This document shows positions 17,740-26,469 of a stretch of DNA of 64,000 nt, in pieces. Below the pieces are notes generated by a model that was given only the letters and a program-made list of their open reading frames with translations, had not been told where the DNA came from and made no database searches. The translations under genes were made by a program, and so were the position numbers. The DNA comes from Carthagonibacter sp032251515 (lineage in GTDB: Bacteria; Gemmatimonadota; Gemmatimonadetes; Palauibacterales; Palauibacteraceae): the NCBI GenBank assembly GCA_032251515.1, contig JAVVDU010000001.1:101431-165430 (forward strand). The letters run 5' to 3'. Position 1 is the stretch's first letter. Each line of letters starts with the position of its first letter.

Positions 17740-20535
17740 ATGGAGGAACGAGGCGAGGCGGAACGGTTCGGCGAGCTCCTGCGGGCCGGCCAGAGCTACT
17801 GGCTGGACAACCTGTCGCGTGCGATGCTGCGCGACGGATCGCTGGCCCGGCGCGTGGAGCACGAGGGGCTGCGCGGCGTGACGTCGAACCCCGCGATCTT
17901 CGAGAAGGCGATCACGAGCACGGACCTGTACGACGAGCAGCTGGAACGGCTCGCAGGATCGGCGGCATCGCTCCGGGAGATCTACGAGGCGCTCGTCGTG
18001 GCCGACGTCCGGGACGCGTGCGACCTCCTGCGGCCCGTCTGGCAGGAATCGGACGGCGTGGACGGATACGTCAGCCTCGAGGTGTCGCCGCGACGGATGC
18101 ACGACACGGCGGGATCGATCGAGGAGGGCCGCCGCCTGTGGGCCGCGGTCGACCGCCCGAACCTGATGATCAAGATCCCGGGCACCCCCGCCGGCGTGCC
18201 GGCCATCGAGGAGTTGCTGTTCGAGGGCGTGAACGTGAACGTCACGCTCCTGTTCTCGGTGGCGGCGTACCGCGACGTGGCGGACGCGCACGAGCGCGCC
18301 CTGCGGCGCCGGCACGAGGCGGGACGGCCGCTCGGCTCGGTCGCCTCGGTGGCGAGCTTCTTCCTCAGTCGCATCGACGTGCTCGTCGACAGCCTCCTGT
18401 CGCAGCGCCTCGTCCCGGACCGCCACGGCGCGGGCCCCGCCCCCTCGCTGTTCGGCGCGGCCGCGCTCGCCAGCGCCCGGCGCGCCTACCGGCACTTCGA
18501 GGAACGGACCGCGAGTGACGGGTGGCGGACGCTCGCCGGCGGCGGCGCGCGGCCGCAGCGCCTCCTCTGGGCGAGCACCAGTACGAAGAACCCGCTGTAC
18601 GATCCGGTCCGGTACGTGACGCCGCTCGTGGGGCCCGACACCGTCAACACGCTGCCGGAAAGCACGATCGAGGCGTTCGCCCGCTCCGGGGAGGTGCGGC
18701 CGGGCGCGATCCGCGACGGCCGGAAGGAGGCCGACGAGGTGTTCGAGCGCCTGGCCGAGGCCGGAATCGACATGGACGCCGTGTGCGCCCGGCTCGTCGA
18801 CGAGGGCGCGGTCAAGTTCATCGAGCCGTTCGACCGGCTGCTGGAGACCCTGCTCGAGCGGCGACGGGAGTTCCTGCGCGAGAGCAGGACCCGCGTGCGG
18901 CTGGAGGGGTCCGCCGCGGAGGCGGCGGATGCGGCGCGCCTCGCCGCCCTGGCGGAGCGGCGCACCGGGGTTCGGCTCGCCGCGGCGGACGCATCCCTGT
19001 GGACCGGTGAGTCCGGGAGCGAGGAATCCGGCCGGGCGATCCGGCTGGACGCGGCGGAGCGTGCGACCGGCGCGCTGCCCGCACTGCTCGACTTCGCCCG
19101 CGAGATCCGCGAGTCCGACGTGGAGCAGGTCGTGCTCCTCGCGGACGGCGATGCCGCCGCCGCCGCGCGGGCGTTCGCCGCCCCGGGACGGGGCCGTGCA
19201 ATCGACGGCCGGCCCGGACTCCGCGTCCTCGCGTCCGCGAACCCCGCCGCCGTCCGGGAGGCGAGCGAGCAGGTCGAATTCGGCCGGACCCTGTTCGTCG
19301 TGGCGAGCGCTTCCGGCGACGGCCTCCTGCCGCGGGCGCTAGCCCGGTACTTCCTGGCCCGCGCCGCACGGTGCGGTGAGCGGGCGCCGGGCGCCCGCTT
19401 CGTGGCGATCGGGCGTGCCGACTCCCCGCTCCTGCGCGAGGCGGAACAGGCGGAATTCCTGCGCCGGTTCGAGGTCGGCGGGAATGTGACGGGGCGCTTC
19501 GCGGCGCTCGACGCGTTCGGCCTCCTGCCCGCCGCCCTGACGGGCGTGAACGTCGAGGACGTCGTCGCTGCCGCGCGGGACGTCGCGCTGGAATGTGGAC
19601 CGGACGTCCCCGAAGCGGTGAACCCGGGCCTCCGTCTGGGCCTCGTCCTCGCGGCCGCCGCCGAGTCCGGCCGCGGACCGCTCGAGATCCTGCCCGCTCC
19701 CGGACTGGAGGGGCTGGCCGCGTGGATCGAGCGACTCGTGACGGGATCCCTGGGACCCGCCGGCCTGGCGGCCACCTGTGGTCCCGTGGGGCGACGCCCG
19801 GCCGCCGGGCCCGTGAGCGTTTCCGTCGCGCTCGCGGTCGGCGGCGAGCCGGCCGCGGGGACGATCCGGGCCCGCCTGCCCCGCCGGGAGGCGGCGGGGG
19901 GCGAGATCGTGCGCTGGCACCACGCGGTGGCCGTCGCCGCATCGCTTCTCGGCGTGGACCCGCTCCGCGATCCCGCCGCGGCCCGCGACCGCGCGGTGGA
20001 GGCGATGCTCGCGGCCGTCGAGGCGCGGGACGGGACCACCGAAACGCGCCGGCCCGCCGCCGCGGTCGACGGCGTGGAGCTTTACCGGCCGGAGTCCGAC
20101 ACGGGAGAGGATCGGACGGATGAGGCCTCGATCGCCTCCCTCCTCCGCGGGCTGATCTCGGCGTCCGGCGGGACAGGCGTCACGACCCTGGCGGCGTTCC
20201 TTCCACCCGGCGAGGGCGTCGAGCGGCGACTCTCCGACCTGTGCGCGGCGGTGGCCGGGCGCGGCGCGGCGCCGCTTTTGCACCACGGAGAACCGGCGGT
20301 CGTCGCCGCCGGCGCGGCGGCCCGCGGGGAGCCGGGGTGCGCCCTGGTTCTCACGGCCGCCGCGGCGGACGACGTTCCGCTCCCGGACGCGACGTACGGC
20401 TTCGCGCAACTCGAGCGGACGCTCGCGGCGCGGGCGGAAGAAGAGCTGCGGGAGGGCGGAATCCGCGTGCTGCGCGCGGACCTGGGGTGGTATCCGGAGG
20501 AGGGCCTCGAGGCGCTGATCGCCGCGCTGGCCTGA
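17740..20535 (+). CDS. bifunctional transaldolase / phosphoglucose isomerase
   Basis: 931 aa fusion. The first ~370 residues are a transaldolase: LRGVTSNPAIFEKAI, NLMIKIPGTPAGVPAIEELL with the Schiff-base Lys, NVNVTLLFSVAAY, and LLWASTSTKNPLYDPVRYVTPLVGPDTVNTLPESTIEAF. The rest is a divergent glucose-6-phosphate isomerase-type SIS region (ALLDFAREIRESDVEQVVLLADGD onward). Such Tal-Pgi fusions are known in several phyla. It connects erythrose-4-P/sedoheptulose-7-P chemistry with fructose-6-P/glucose-6-P in one protein. It ends the tkt-rpiB-tal-pgi run. The isomerase half is poorly conserved by eye, so its activity is an inference from family architecture. Confidence 0.9.
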   Translation: MEERGEAERFGELLRAGQSYWLDNLSRAMLRDGSLARRVEHEGLRGVTSNPAIFEKAITSTDLYDEQLERLAGSAASLREIYEALVVADVRDACDLLRPVWQESDGVDGYVSLEVSPRRMHDTAGSIEEGRRLWAAVDRPNLMIKIPGTPAGVPAIEELLFEGVNVNVTLLFSVAAYRDVADAHERALRRRHEAGRPLGSVASVASFFLSRIDVLVDSLLSQRLVPDRHGAGPAPSLFGAAALASARRAYRHFEERTASDGWRTLAGGGARPQRLLWASTSTKNPLYDPVRYVTPLVGPDTVNTLPESTIEAFARSGEVRPGAIRDGRKEADEVFERLAEAGIDMDAVCARLVDEGAVKFIEPFDRLLETLLERRREFLRESRTRVRLEGSAAEAADAARLAALAERRTGVRLAAADASLWTGESGSEESGRAIRLDAAERATGALPALLDFAREIRESDVEQVVLLADGDAAAAARAFAAPGRGRAIDGRPGLRVLASANPAAVREASEQVEFGRTLFVVASASGDGLLPRALARYFLARAARCGERAPGARFVAIGRADSPLLREAEQAEFLRRFEVGGNVTGRFAALDAFGLLPAALTGVNVEDVVAAARDVALECGPDVPEAVNPGLRLGLVLAAAAESGRGPLEILPAPGLEGLAAWIERLVTGSLGPAGLAATCGPVGRRPAAGPVSVSVALAVGGEPAAGTIRARLPRREAAGGEIVRWHHAVAVAASLLGVDPLRDPAAARDRAVEAMLAAVEARDGTTETRRPAAAVDGVELYRPESDTGEDRTDEASIASLLRGLISASGGTGVTTLAAFLPPGEGVERRLSDLCAAVAGRGAAPLLHHGEPAVVAAGAAARGEPGCALVLTAAAADDVPLPDATYGFAQLERTLAARAEEELREGGIRVLRADLGWYPEEGLEALIAALA

Positions 20536-20577
20536 CGCGACGCGCGTCCGGGGCACGGACGTCTCCGGGGCAGGAGC

Positions 20578-20931
20578 TCAGGAGTCCCGGAACCAGATCC
20601 GCCGGAGGGCCGGCGCCCGGAACACGAGCGCCGACGCCCACGTGAACAGGGCCACGCCGCCGAGGATAAGGGCCATCCGCAGCCACGGTTCGCCGAGTGC
20701 CACCCGACCCTCCGCGATCCGCACCGCCGTCCGGACCCACTCGAGGCCACCCAGCACGAGGATCCCCTGCACGAGGCGGACCGCCCGGCCGTCCCTCACG
20801 AGCAGCAGGAGCGGAAAGGCGAGGGACAGCGCCACGAGCCAGCCGGAGCCCGCACGCGAGAAGTGCGCCGCCAGCAACACGGCGCTCAGGACGACGGGCA
20901 GCAGGCGGAGGGCGGTCCGCACCCCGCTCAT
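20578..20931 (-). CDS. small integral membrane protein, unknown function
   Basis: 117 aa from ATG 20931, overlapping the glutamine-synthetase-like stop by ATGA (20928-20931). It has about four hydrophobic helices: LLPVVLSAVLLAAHF, WLVALSLAFPLLLLV, VQGILVLGGLEWV and MALILGGVALFTWAS, separated by short Arg-rich loops. No enzymatic motif is visible. The tight coupling to the upstream enzyme suggests co-expression but does not reveal a function. It is convergent with tal-pgi (42 bases apart). Confidence 0.75.
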   Translation of the reverse strand: MSGVRTALRLLPVVLSAVLLAAHFSRAGSGWLVALSLAFPLLLLVRDGRAVRLVQGILVLGGLEWVRTAVRIAEGRVALGEPWLRMALILGGVALFTWASALVFRAPALRRIWFRDS

Positions 20932-22361
20932 CCTGCGTCCTCCGCGCCGGAACGCTCCTCCGCCCGGCGCAGGTCCGCGAGCGCCCGGTCCACCAGCCCG
21001 GCCGGGAACACGTCCTCCGCCTCGAACCTGTCCCGGACCTCCGCCAGGGCCACCACCACGTCCTGGAACGTGGCCGGAACCGGATGCGCGGCGCCGCCGT
21101 TCCGCTTCGCCTCGCCGACGGACGCGGACCGCAGGACTTCGTCGAGCTCCCGGGACCGCGCGCCCTCCCGCATCGCCACCGCGACGCCGGCCAGCAGAAG
21201 GTGCGGGGCGGCGGACCCATCGGGCAGCCGGAATTCCACCGTCGCCGGATGGACCGCTCGGCCCTGCTCGGTCCGCACCCGGGCGGGCAGCCGCACGAGC
21301 GCCGAGCGGTCGTGCGCGCCCCACGTCAGGGCTCCCGGCGCCTCCTTCGCCTGCGACAGGCGCAGCAGGGATCCGCGCCCCCGGTTGCCGAAGGCCATCA
21401 GGGCGGCGCCCAGCTCGACGAGGCCGCCGATGAGCCAGCGGGCCGGATCGGCGAGCGATCCTTCCGTGACTTCGACCTCCACCGGGACCCCATCCCGGGT
21501 GGGCGTGAGGTGGAAGTGCAGGCCGTTGCCGGCGTGTCCCCTGGCGAGGATCGGGTCCACGGAGAACCGGTAGCCCTCCCGGCGCGCCAGGCTGCGCAGG
21601 ATCCAGCGGGTGAGCACCACGCCGTCGGCCGCCTCGGGAAGCGGGGCCGGCGCCAGCTCGATCTCGTGCTGCTCCCACAGGAGGTCGTCGGCGTCGCGCG
21701 GCTCCACGCGCCCCACCTCGGAGTGCCCGTATTTCACCGGCACGCCCATGGCGACCAGCAGGTCGAGCGCCCGCCGGCGCATCGCCTCTCCGAACACGTG
21801 GGGCGCGCTGGCGTGATAGCCCCGGTCCGCCCCCTCCGGCACGTCCTGCTCCACCCCGCGCCGCCCCACGAAGTACTCGACTTCGCCGAACGCGTGCAGC
21901 CCGCAGCCCGTCGCATCCTCCAGCCGCGCGGCGGCCCGACGCACGATCGTGTCGGGAGACTGCGGCAGCGGAGTGCCGTCGGGCCGCACGTGTCCGCACA
22001 GGAGCACCAGGGTCGGCACGCCGGCGAACGGATCGAGGAAGCCCGTCTCGACCCGCGGCCGCAGGAGGATGTCGGAGGCGCCGGCGGGAATCCCGCTTCC
22101 CGGGAACAGGCTGGAGCCGTCCGCCCGCTCGCCCGCGGTCACGATGTCCTGGAAATGCCGGAAGTCGCGGGGCACGAAGTCGAGCCGCTTCGGCAGCCCG
22201 TCGCCCCCTACGTGCATCAGGCCGAGCCCGCGCAGCCGTCCGGAGTGGAACAGCGACACGATGTCATCGACCGTCCATTCGCTGCGCGGCTTCCCGATCG
22301 TCTCCTGGAGGTCGAGACGGCCGTGCCCCTCGCCGCCCTCGCCGATCCCGGTCGCTTCCAT
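20928..22361 (-). CDS. glutamine synthetase-family enzyme (divergent)
   Basis: 477 aa. The GS fold is recognisable: LLRPRVETGFLDPFAGVPTLVLLC, HAFGEVEYFVG, YGHSEVGRVEPR with WEQHEIEL (metal-binding Glu residues), GNGLHFHLTP (the His of GNGxHxH), DRSALVRLPA and ATVEFRLPDGSAAPHLLLAG (Glu/Arg pair). The loop normally reading NSYKRL is replaced by NRGRGSLLRLSQAKEAPG, and HVHQS is HFHLT. The active-site core therefore seems kept, but this is not a standard GlnA. GS-like ligases acting on other amines, such as gamma-glutamyl-amine synthetases, are the main alternative. It is followed by a small membrane protein with a 4-base overlap. Confidence 0.8.
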   Translation of the reverse strand: MEATGIGEGGEGHGRLDLQETIGKPRSEWTVDDIVSLFHSGRLRGLGLMHVGGDGLPKRLDFVPRDFRHFQDIVTAGERADGSSLFPGSGIPAGASDILLRPRVETGFLDPFAGVPTLVLLCGHVRPDGTPLPQSPDTIVRRAAARLEDATGCGLHAFGEVEYFVGRRGVEQDVPEGADRGYHASAPHVFGEAMRRRALDLLVAMGVPVKYGHSEVGRVEPRDADDLLWEQHEIELAPAPLPEAADGVVLTRWILRSLARREGYRFSVDPILARGHAGNGLHFHLTPTRDGVPVEVEVTEGSLADPARWLIGGLVELGAALMAFGNRGRGSLLRLSQAKEAPGALTWGAHDRSALVRLPARVRTEQGRAVHPATVEFRLPDGSAAPHLLLAGVAVAMREGARSRELDEVLRSASVGEAKRNGGAAHPVPATFQDVVVALAEVRDRFEAEDVFPAGLVDRALADLRRAEERSGAEDAG

Positions 22362-22397
22362 GGTGCGCCCCGTTCGTTCGCGGTGTGCCTGCCGGCC

Positions 22398-23669
22398 CTA
22401 CTCCACCCAACCCTCGAGGAACTGACGCCCGCCGGGCGTCGCCTCCTCCACCAGGGCCCGCAGGAGGGCCCGCATGTGCGAGTCGGGAAATGTCCCGATG
22501 ACCAGCCGGTTGTTCACGATCAGGGTCGGCGTGGACCGGATGCCGTGCGCGTATTCCTCGGAGGTCCGCTCGTATTCCCGGCCCGTCTCGATGAACTGCC
22601 GCACGGTCCGGATGGTAACGGAATCGTTCCGTGCCCCCTCCACGCCGAACTCCCTCGCCAGCTGCATCCTCCACGCCGGGTCCTTCGCGGCCTCCATGTC
22701 GGCGAACACGCGGTCCAGAAGCGCCGGAAACAGCTCCGGCTCGTGCGCCAGCATGAAGGACAGCTCGCAGGCGCCGGGGTGCTTGTCCTTCTCGACCACG
22801 TCGTTGCACTCGGCCTCGAGCGGGAAGAACTGGAACGCCACGTTCATCAGGCCCCCGAACTCCGGCTCCAGCCGCTTCAGCTGCTCGTGCAGGTATCGGC
22901 AGTCGGAGCACAGGGGATCGGCGTACTCCACGATGCGGATCGGCGCGTTCTCGAACCCCCGGGTCGCCGAGTGAGAGCGGTACGGCGAGATCTCGCTCGG
23001 CCACGGGACCTGCGGCAGCTCGAAGAACTCGCGCACGAACCGCTCGGCCGCGCCCCCGGAGCCCGCCGACCGGCGCACCTCGTGGTATTCGCGGAACCCC
23101 CATGCCACCGCGAGCCCGATGCACCCGATCGCTACGAGATGACGGAGCGAGGGCCGCAGCCAGCGGCCGCGCGAGCCGCCGCCGTCCTCGTCGGGCGCCG
23201 CGAGCGCCCACGCCGCGAGGAACGAGAACGCGAAGTACCCCGCGCACAGCAGGCACAGCGTCCGCAGGACGAACAGCGACACCGCGATCAGCGCCAGGAC
23301 GGCGACGCCGTTGCAGGCCGCGAGAAACCGGTTCGTACGGATCAGCCCGGGCGACGGGAAGACGGCCCCGAGGGCGAACAGCGTCCCGAGCACGAGCCCG
23401 GGCACGCCGAGCGGCACTCCCGCCACCGTCGCGAGGAAGGAATCCGCCGTGCCGCTGCAGTTCAGGAAGGCGCCCATGTCACAGGCCGACCCCGCGAACA
23501 CCGAGTCCGGGTAGTTCGCCGCGAAGAAGTGCCGGATCGTGAGGAGCGAGAACAGCGCCATGCCGAGCCCGGCCACGAAGGCGGCGAGCCGCCGCCCCGT
23601 GCGCTCCCCGCCGGCCGGCGAGCCCGCCTCCGGTTCCACCGGAGTGGGACGGACCGGATCTGTCGTCAT
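22398..23669 (-). CDS. VKOR - DsbA/thioredoxin fusion, membrane oxidoreductase
   Basis: 423 aa. The N-terminal ~190 residues hold four or five membrane helices with the VKOR signature: the loop pair CDMGAFLNCSGTADS and the membrane CxxC in LRTLCLLCAGYFAFSFLAAW. After a helix and linker, a periplasmic DsbA-like domain follows with CSDCRYLHEQL as the redox centre and the cis-Pro loop IRSTPTLIVNNRLVIGT. VKOR re-oxidises a DsbA-like partner using quinone, so here both steps of disulfide formation are in one chain. It overlaps the DinB gene by ATGA (23666-23669). Confidence 0.92.
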   Translation of the reverse strand: MTTDPVRPTPVEPEAGSPAGGERTGRRLAAFVAGLGMALFSLLTIRHFFAANYPDSVFAGSACDMGAFLNCSGTADSFLATVAGVPLGVPGLVLGTLFALGAVFPSPGLIRTNRFLAACNGVAVLALIAVSLFVLRTLCLLCAGYFAFSFLAAWALAAPDEDGGGSRGRWLRPSLRHLVAIGCIGLAVAWGFREYHEVRRSAGSGGAAERFVREFFELPQVPWPSEISPYRSHSATRGFENAPIRIVEYADPLCSDCRYLHEQLKRLEPEFGGLMNVAFQFFPLEAECNDVVEKDKHPGACELSFMLAHEPELFPALLDRVFADMEAAKDPAWRMQLAREFGVEGARNDSVTIRTVRQFIETGREYERTSEEYAHGIRSTPTLIVNNRLVIGTFPDSHMRALLRALVEEATPGGRQFLEGWVE

Positions 23670-24223
23670 CGGAGGTACCTCTCCCGCAGGACCTGAAGAT
23701 GATGGTCAGCGTGGCCCGCCACGATGAAGGCCAGGGCCCGGACCGAGACCGGCGCGCCGTCCGCCGCGCCGGTCCGCCGCCAGGTCCGGGCATCGAAGCC
23801 ACGGAACAGGGCCAGCCCGGAGCGGCGCAGGCCGTCGAACTCCTCCCGCACGTCGCCCGGCGGCCGCCGGGCGGCGTTCCCGCCCGCCACGAGGATGTCC
23901 TGGTCGAATCCCGGCAGCGGCGTCGGGTCGCCGCGCGCGATGCGCAGGGCCCGGGTCGTGAGGATCCGCTCGGTGTCCACGACGTGCTCGGCCAGCTCGA
24001 GGACCGACCACTTCCCCGGCGCGTAGCGGAACGAGCCACGCTCCACATCCAGCCCGGCGAGGACGCCGTCCCACTCCACCCGCTGCCGTTCCAGCGCGGG
24101 CAGGGGGTCCTCTCCCGGCACGCGCGCGACGTACGCCGCGAACCAGGAGGCATACTCGCCCGCGGCGGGCCGGCCGGCCGGTATGGGCGCTCCTGTCCTC
24201 TCCGCCCCGGTATGCTCCGGCAT
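23666..24223 (-). CDS. DinB-family putative metal-dependent protein
   Basis: 185 aa from ATG 24223. The four-helix DinB fold is indicated by PGKWSVLELAEHVVDTERIL, with the first metal His, and by FIVAGHADHHLQVLRERYL at the C terminus, with the HxxHH cluster. Members include mycothiol- or bacillithiol-dependent transferases, but most are uncharacterised, so no substrate is claimed. The start shares one base with the dnaJ stop, and the end overlaps the VKOR fusion by four. Confidence 0.88.
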   Translation of the reverse strand: MPEHTGAERTGAPIPAGRPAAGEYASWFAAYVARVPGEDPLPALERQRVEWDGVLAGLDVERGSFRYAPGKWSVLELAEHVVDTERILTTRALRIARGDPTPLPGFDQDILVAGGNAARRPPGDVREEFDGLRRSGLALFRGFDARTWRRTGAADGAPVSVRALAFIVAGHADHHLQVLRERYLR

Positions 24224-25377
24224 CAGGCGCTGAACGCCCGCTTCACCCGCTCCCAGAACCCGGGCTCGGCAGCGTCGGGGGCGGGCGGCTCCGCCTCCAC
24301 CTCGCGAAGCCGCTCGAACGCATCCCGTTCCTCCTGGGTGAGCCGCGTGGGCGTCCACACCAGGACGCGGACGATCTCGTCGCCCCGTCCGGCGGACCGC
24401 AGGCGGGGCATTCCCTTGCCACGCAGGCGCAGCGCCTGGCCGCTCTGCACGCCCGGCGGCACCTTCAGCCGGGCCGTGCCGTCGAGGATGGTCGGGACGT
24501 CGACATCGGCCCCGAGCGCGGCCTGGCTCATGGTGACCGCGAGGTTGAACACGAGATCGTCGCCGTGCCGCTCGAATCGCGGATCCGGCTCGACCTCGAC
24601 CAGCGCCAGGACGTCGCCGGGCCTTCCCCCGGATGCACCCGCGTGACCGCGGCCCGCCAGGCGCAGGTAGTCGTCGCCGGACACCCCGGCCGGGATCTCC
24701 AGCGTGACCTCCCGGTCGATACGGCGGCGGCCATCGCCCCGGCAGTCGTCGCACGGCGTGCCGATCCGCTCCCCCGCACCCCCGCAGGCGTGACACGGCC
24801 GGACGCTGACGAACTGCCCGAGCATGGACCGCTGGACCTGGCGGACCTCGCCCGCCCCGCCACACGTACCGCAGCGCTCGGGCCGGGTACCCGGGCGCGC
24901 GCCGCTGCCGCCGCACGTCTCGCACGGTTCGAGCACCTTGATCCGCACCGTGCGATCCACGCCGCGTGCCGCTTCCTCGAGCGTGATCCGGACGCGGATC
25001 TTCACGTCGGCGCCGCGCCGCGGACCGGCGCGGGAGCGTCCCCGGCCGAACAGGTCGCCGAACCCGGCCGCCCCGCCGAATTCCCGCATGAACACCTCGA
25101 AGGCGTCCGAGAAGTCCATCCCGCCGAACCCGGCGGGCCCGGCCCCGCCTCCGGCGCCCCGCTTCACGCCCGCCTCGCCGTACCGGTCGTACAGCTCCCG
25201 CTTCTCCGGGTCGCGCAGCACCTCGTAGGCCTCGGTGACTTCGCGGAAGCGTTCCGAGGCGTCCGCCGACGCGTTGCGGTCGGGGTGATGTTCCATCGCC
25301 AGGCCCCGGTACGCCTTCTTGATCGCCGCCAGGTCGGCGGTCCGGGGCACGCCCAGGATCTCGTAGTAGTCAGCCAT
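24223..25377 (-). CDS. dnaJ: chaperone protein DnaJ
   Basis: 384 aa, full type I Hsp40. J domain with HPD (EHHPDRNA) at residues ~5-70, G/F-rich linker (GAGGGAGPAGFGG), four zinc-binding repeats (CETCGGSG, CGTCGGAG, CHACGGAG, CDDCRGDG), and the C-terminal peptide-binding domains. It delivers substrates to DnaK and stimulates its ATPase. It lies 42 bases downstream of hrcA, so the heat-shock unit is hrcA-dnaJ with no grpE or dnaK here. Confidence 0.96.
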   Translation of the reverse strand: MADYYEILGVPRTADLAAIKKAYRGLAMEHHPDRNASADASERFREVTEAYEVLRDPEKRELYDRYGEAGVKRGAGGGAGPAGFGGMDFSDAFEVFMREFGGAAGFGDLFGRGRSRAGPRRGADVKIRVRITLEEAARGVDRTVRIKVLEPCETCGGSGARPGTRPERCGTCGGAGEVRQVQRSMLGQFVSVRPCHACGGAGERIGTPCDDCRGDGRRRIDREVTLEIPAGVSGDDYLRLAGRGHAGASGGRPGDVLALVEVEPDPRFERHGDDLVFNLAVTMSQAALGADVDVPTILDGTARLKVPPGVQSGQALRLRGKGMPRLRSAGRGDEIVRVLVWTPTRLTQEERDAFERLREVEAEPPAPDAAEPGFWERVKRAFSA

Positions 25378-25419
25378 GTGTCCGTTGCACGCGAGTCCGG
25401 CGCGCCGCCATCTCCCGGC

Positions 25420-26469
25420 TCATTCGTTCTCGAGCCGCGAGACGAGCGACGACGTGTATCCCACCAGGGCGACGACCTTGTCGTACGGCATGCGGGTCGG
25501 TCCGATCACCCCCACGACGCCTTCCACGTGTCCGATCGAGTAGGAGGCCGTGACGATCGTCAGTTCCGACAGCTCCGGGGTCGGGTGCTCCGCCCCGATC
25601 GTGATCTGCGTCCCCTCGCGCATCGCGCGGCCTCGCAGGATCGATGCGAGGAGCTCTCGCCGCTCCGCCAGGTGCATGAGCGCCTTGAGCCGCTCGCCGG
25701 AATGGAACTCGGGCTGGTCGGCCACCACGGCGATGGACCCGAGGTGCACGTCTTCCGCGCCCACGGCCCACTCGAAGATCTCCGGGCCGGACTCCACGAA
25801 GATGTTCACGAGGCGCGACGCCGACGGGTCCGGGAGCTGCACGTCCCGGAGGCGCTCGACGAGCGTGCCGTGGATGGCGCGCAGCGTGTCCCCGGCCAGG
25901 CGTTCGTTCATCACCTCCGCCACGGCACGCAGGGAGTCGGGTGGCAGGGCCGTGGGCAGGCCCACGTAGACAGTCCGCACCACCCCGGATTCCAGAGTGA
26001 GCACGAGCAGCGCCTTCTCGGAGTCGATCGGGACGAGATCGAGCCTGTGCAGCACGGCCTCGGCGAGGATCGGTCCGACCGACAGGCCCAGCTCTCCGGT
26101 CAGGAGGCCCAGGACCTGCGCCGCCCGCTGCACCAGGGAGGCCAGCTCGCCGGCCTGCTGACCGAGCGCCAGCTCCTTCTCGAGACGCAGACGCTGGGCC
26201 GGGGCGAGGCCGCGACGGCCCATCAGCACGTCGACGTAGTAGCGGTACGCCACGTCGGTGGGCACTCGACCCGCGGAGGCGTGCGCCTGCGCCAGGAAGC
26301 CCTTCGCCTCGAGGTCCGCCATCGTGTTGCGGACCGTGGCAGGCGAGATGTCCAGGTCGAACTGCTGCACGATCCGCCGGGACCCGGACGCTTCGGCGCT
26401 CGCGATGTAGGACTCGACGACCGCCTGCAGGATCGTCTGCTCCCGCTCCGTCAGCGATTGCCTTTCCAT
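25420..26469 (-). CDS. hrcA: heat-inducible transcription repressor HrcA
   Basis: 349 aa. It has an N-terminal winged helix (LTEREQTILQAVVESYIASAEASGSRRIVQQFDLDISPATVRNTMADLEAKGFL) and a GAF-like middle with YVGLPTAL. A C-terminal motif reads GVVGVIGPTRMPYDKVVALVGYTS. HrcA binds CIRCE operators (TTAGCACTC-N9-GAGTGCTAA) and represses chaperone genes. I see no CIRCE in the window, so autoregulation from a local site is not supported. Its 5' end overlaps hemW by 19 bases. Confidence 0.95.
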   Translation of the reverse strand: MERQSLTEREQTILQAVVESYIASAEASGSRRIVQQFDLDISPATVRNTMADLEAKGFLAQAHASAGRVPTDVAYRYYVDVLMGRRGLAPAQRLRLEKELALGQQAGELASLVQRAAQVLGLLTGELGLSVGPILAEAVLHRLDLVPIDSEKALLVLTLESGVVRTVYVGLPTALPPDSLRAVAEVMNERLAGDTLRAIHGTLVERLRDVQLPDPSASRLVNIFVESGPEIFEWAVGAEDVHLGSIAVVADQPEFHSGERLKALMHLAERRELLASILRGRAMREGTQITIGAEHPTPELSELTIVTASYSIGHVEGVVGVIGPTRMPYDKVVALVGYTSSLVSRLENE

